From contig NC_045142.1 in assembly GCF_008831285.2 (NCBI RefSeq), positions 22,939,300 to 23,003,299 on the forward strand: a stretch of DNA of 64,000 bases, read 5' to 3'. The notes under the pieces are model-generated. The model saw only the letters and a list, made by a program, of their open reading frames with translations, did not search any database and was not told the origin of the DNA. Below are positions 60,531 to 64,000 of this stretch, one piece after another. Source of the DNA: Nymphaea colorata (lineage: Eukaryota > Streptophyta > Magnoliopsida > Nymphaeales > Nymphaeaceae). Positions within the stretch are counted from its first letter, which is position 1. Every line of letters starts with the position of its first letter. The position numbers were made by a program, and so were the translations under genes.

Positions 60531-62334
60531 AAGTTACCAGATTGTGAAGTCGCAATGCTGTAATATTGAACTTGTTGAAATCAATTTTTGTTATTTGAAA
60601 AAAAATATTCCTCGTTTGGAAAGGTTGTGTTGATTAGTAATAGAAAAGTTGTCAGCCTATTAGCAGCCTGTCAAATTTTGTTCACTTTTTTTTTTTTCTG
60701 TACCTACTTTTTCCTGCTTAGGAAGACCGTTTATATTTTATATGGATTTTTCTTCGGATAGAAAACCATTCTTGGAGTGGAAGAACTGGCCATTTAACTT
60801 GCACTGCATACGATACTCCGTCGGTGTAAAGCTCTTGCGATGAACCTCTAGGAAATCAGTGCAAAACTGTGGTCATAGTGAAATCCTTCTTGCAGTTTAT
60901 CTGATGTGGTTGGTAGAAAGAAGCCTATTTAGATATTTCAGTTGCTGGGCTTTCAGACCTGAGTGAAGAGAGAATCTGTATGATAGCTGGAGCTTATCCT
61001 AAATTAGGTAGTTCACATCTTTTTGCAGTGTCTTCAAGGTAGGAAGGTTTGATATTTCTTAACGAATAAATGCCATGCAAGAGTTAGGTCAGGGGCTGAT
61101 ATTCAGAATCCTTTCGGTGCTTGGTGGAAAGTCTCATTTCAAAGAAAATGAACACAAAGTGTGTTGGGGGTTGTCTTTGGAATATTTTGGTAGATTAGAA
61201 ATGAGTCATTCTATTAATCATACCCATGATCGCAATAGAAAATCGAGCACGGGCTAGTCACAAAGAAAGAATTTTAGATCCAACATGGACTCCTGATCAG
61301 GTGGAATGAAATCAGATTCTGGCTGGAATTTGGTTTCTGTCCCAAGTCAGAAGAAGAATCTGTCTAAAATATTGTATAACATTCGAAATGCTTCGGTTGA
61401 TAAGAGGACAAATCTCATTGTTTATTTAGCACCTGACTGATTAAGGAAACAGGTTCTCATTGAATCTGATAGAATCCTTGTTGAAGCGGCCCAAGTTTTT
61501 TAGGAAGTTTTATTCCGTAATCAGATGAAGTTAGCTCTAGCAATCATCCACCGACCCATCTTCCGCTTGGCCGGCCAGTTCAAAGCAACAAGTTCGGTAA
61601 AAAAAATGCATCCTTCTATACAACCTGTTAGTCCTGTACTTAAACCCAACTATAAATAATAATAATAATAATAAAAAACTCCTACTTACATGCATATGCA
61701 CGATTGGTCGACAAACTTTGTGTTAAAGCCAAGGACGCGCTAAGAACCTCACCATAGATGAGCCCAGACTCAATCGCTGGGTGATGATCTATTGAGAAAG
61801 AATCCTAAGCTACATCAGGAGGATTAGCACTTGATCAATATCATATCCACCACACAATCCGTTTCAAGCTATTAATCTGCAATTCCAGATGGTATAAAGA
61901 GGAAGATCATTGTTAGTTACACCCATGCCAATCCTGACTAGTTTAAGTACAGTTCTCCCCATGGGTCACTATTCTCTGTTAAAGGTGAAATCATCATTAT
62001 CGATACCTCAAGGGATCTGACGGAAACTGCAGCATGATCTAGCGCAAGTTCACAACCTCATTTATACTGAGGCAAATGTAATAGCTAGAAACATTGTTAA
62101 GAAAATATGTTTCAGTGAGAATAACAGTGTTTCACTTTAGGTTGTTGACTGCAGAAGGCGGCAATACAGTTGAATATTAACTGTACAAGATGCAAGCGAG
62201 CATGAGAGGCATTGTGAGATGCAACCGAGCATGAGAGAGGTAATCTGAAAAGGGAAGTGCCGATTGCTGAGATATTTTACTACTGGCGTAACAGGATGAA
62301 GTATAAGCAAACAACTCTCAGTCACACATGCATG
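60531..62334. other. Convergent intergenic region ZMAT2-TAF13
   Basis: The plus-strand ZMAT2 and minus-strand TAF13 genes converge here. The first few hundred bases after 60530 are probably ZMAT2 3' UTR. An AAT repeat lies at about 61656-61673. No further gene is recognisable. Confidence 0.45.
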
Positions 62335-63845
62335 TCAATCAATGGTCGCCAGTTTCTCCTCATCAACTTCAAAAGCTTTCCGGGCCTGCTTAAGCTCCTC
62401 ATTCATGGAGAGCAGTTCTGTACATCTGTGGAGTTTAGGCGTGTCCTGCTCCAAAAAAAAAAAAAGAAAAAGAAAAAAAGTCATGTCACCTACTAAGATC
62501 GTATCTCAGAGAGTAACTGTTCAACTCAAGTCTAACTCATATACAAGGCAAGCACTGTAATGGCATTAAATGAAAAAATCAAGATTAACACAGAAAAAAC
62601 TCATGCCTGTCATGTAAGGGTTAATCCATTTTAGAGGCAAAGCCACAAAACCAGTATACTCTCTTGGTTTTTATGCTCCCATTTATAAAACATGAAAGGG
62701 TGTTACAGTCTCACTTATAAGCATATTCTTGCAAGCATGGATAGAACATTACAGTCTAGTAGTTTCACAACACTTTAGATAATATAACTGCAACTTGAAC
62801 TAATGATTTCCTCACTTGAAGGTAACAAAGACACAACGTGGCCTTCAAGGGAACTCAACTAGGTAATGTTTTCCCAGTGTGAAAAATTAGCCCATGGCAC
62901 AACATTTTCTTAGGGAATTGATGCGCAGTCAAAGCCTTGTATAACAAAATGATAAAGATGGAAGACTACTGACCTTACGAATCAAAAACAAGAAATCCTC
63001 TGTCAAAAGTTTTCCTCTTTTTGATGCAACAACCTGGGCTTTATGCACCTGATATGTTACCGAAAGCATAAGCAGAGAGATGACCAGTTGAGAACACAAT
63101 GCAAAAGAGAGCATAAATCTAATTTAGAGAACTTATTCAACTCTAGATTATTCGTTCCAACGGCACACATGATATTAATATGCCATGCAAGTTATATGGG
63201 CTTTATATGGTATAAGAGCAGGAAGTATAAACGATACTGCTTAATTTGAAGGAAAAATTCAGCATGAGAAAGGGTACCTGCAACTATCCTATAATGAGAA
63301 AGCAGATGCTTCCCCAAGGCAAATAAGTTGCCACGTCTGTAAAATCCAAGTAATAATGAAAATGAAGCTTAAAGCAAACCTGGTAGCAAACAAAATCTTA
63401 CCATATCGGTGATATACTCAACAACTATGTCCTCAACTAGGGCAACAGTTTCTGGAAGGGGCTGCAGCCAATTAAATGTCAAAATCAGTTCATAGTTGCA
63501 AGAAATTACATAAGGAAACACTTAGAAACACCACAAGTAAAAGAGCCATTTTTTTACTGAAACTCATCATTATACATGTCCATACAATGACCATGAGGTA
63601 TTCCACGCCCCGAAAACAAGAAACATGACAATAATCCTTAAAGTATGCAAAGACATCTTCGGCCAATGCATAGTAAACCAAGCACTTGACATGCCAATTT
63701 CAGCATCTGCCTATTGTGCTGGCTGCTTTTCATATTTGGTTTTGATTCAATTCAGAATTTTGAAGAAAAAATATGAAAACTAAATTTTTCATGAGAGAGA
63801 ACCATACATTAGGATCATCCCCAAAGCCGTACATCATGTGCTGCA
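62335..63845 (-). CDS. TAF13: TFIID subunit TAF13, 3' part (start outside window)
   Basis: Histone-fold subunit of TFIID, the general factor that recognises core promoters. Four exons are visible: 63808-63845, 63402-63461, 62974-63048 and 62335-62445, joined in phase with GT-AG sites. They encode LQHMMYGFGDDPN, then PLPETVALVEDIVVEYITDM, VHKAQVVASKRGKLLTEDF plus LFLIRK, and DTPKLHRCTELLSMNEELK to a final KLATID and stop. This is the histone fold and C-terminal helix of TAF13 and pairs with TAF11 in known complexes. The N-terminal exon(s), from before the split Leu codon, lie beyond 63845 and probably beyond the window edge, so this copy is partial only because the sequence ends. Confidence 0.93.
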
Positions 63846-64000
63846 CTGCAAAACAATTAACAGAACAATTCCATTTTGAATCACAGATAAAAGTATAGCA
63901 GACTATTCTCAAGCTATTAAATGATCACGCTTTTCCAAGTTGAAGTGAAATGATTCCATTCATAGATAAGAATAGGACAAGCTTCATCAAGATTCTCTTA

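Overview
This is nuclear DNA of a flowering plant. Every recognisable gene is split by AT-rich introns with GT/GC...AG ends. The proteins are plant orthologues: an R2R3-MYB, an ERdj3B-type J protein, RPA14, a ZMAT2/Snu23-like zinc finger and TAF13. The spacers are AT-rich and full of TC/TA microsatellites, MITE-like elements and decayed retrotransposons. The species cannot be told from the sequence.

Layout. 1-21.1 kb is a rearranged segmental-duplication block. An unnamed gene for a small, very basic, probably nuclear protein ('gene X') lies in two inverted arms of about 3.6-3.8 kb (3194-6780 and 12303-16080). The right copy (minus strand) keeps intact exons and splice sites; the left copy carries a frameshift and a lost splice donor. 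An intact RPA14/RPA3 gene (minus, 7447-9765) sits between the arms, and a truncated, inverted RPA3 pseudogene lies at 2583-3093. Two flanking segments recur in direct orientation on both sides (1-595 with 17712-18310; 1677-2450 with 20735-21130). A Ty1/copia RT-RNase H remnant precedes the second flank copy.

23.8-27.9 kb holds a complete three-exon R2R3-MYB of the flavonol-regulator type (minus). 28-44 kb has no confident gene; it carries MITEs, a nested MITE pair, microsatellites and a few gene-like fossils. 44.1-52.5 kb is a complete ten-exon ERdj3B-type gene (minus) with a 2-kb gag-only LTR element in intron 6 and a perfect ERSE-I (CCAAT-N9-CCACG) upstream. 54.8-60.5 kb is a complete ten-exon ZMAT2/Snu23-like splicing-factor gene (plus) with one GC-AG intron and two hAT-like elements in intron 7. 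62.3-63.8 kb holds the last four exons of TAF13 (minus); its start lies beyond the window.

The genes are unrelated housekeeping and regulatory loci (replication, transcription, splicing, ER folding, flavonoid control), each with its own promoter. The most unusual content is (i) a set of non-autonomous elements whose ends are built from one short near-palindromic word, a different word in each family, and (ii) a junction at 3094-3193 made of four short templated fragments of the RPA3 locus. All assignments come from reading and translating the sequence; no database search was run.
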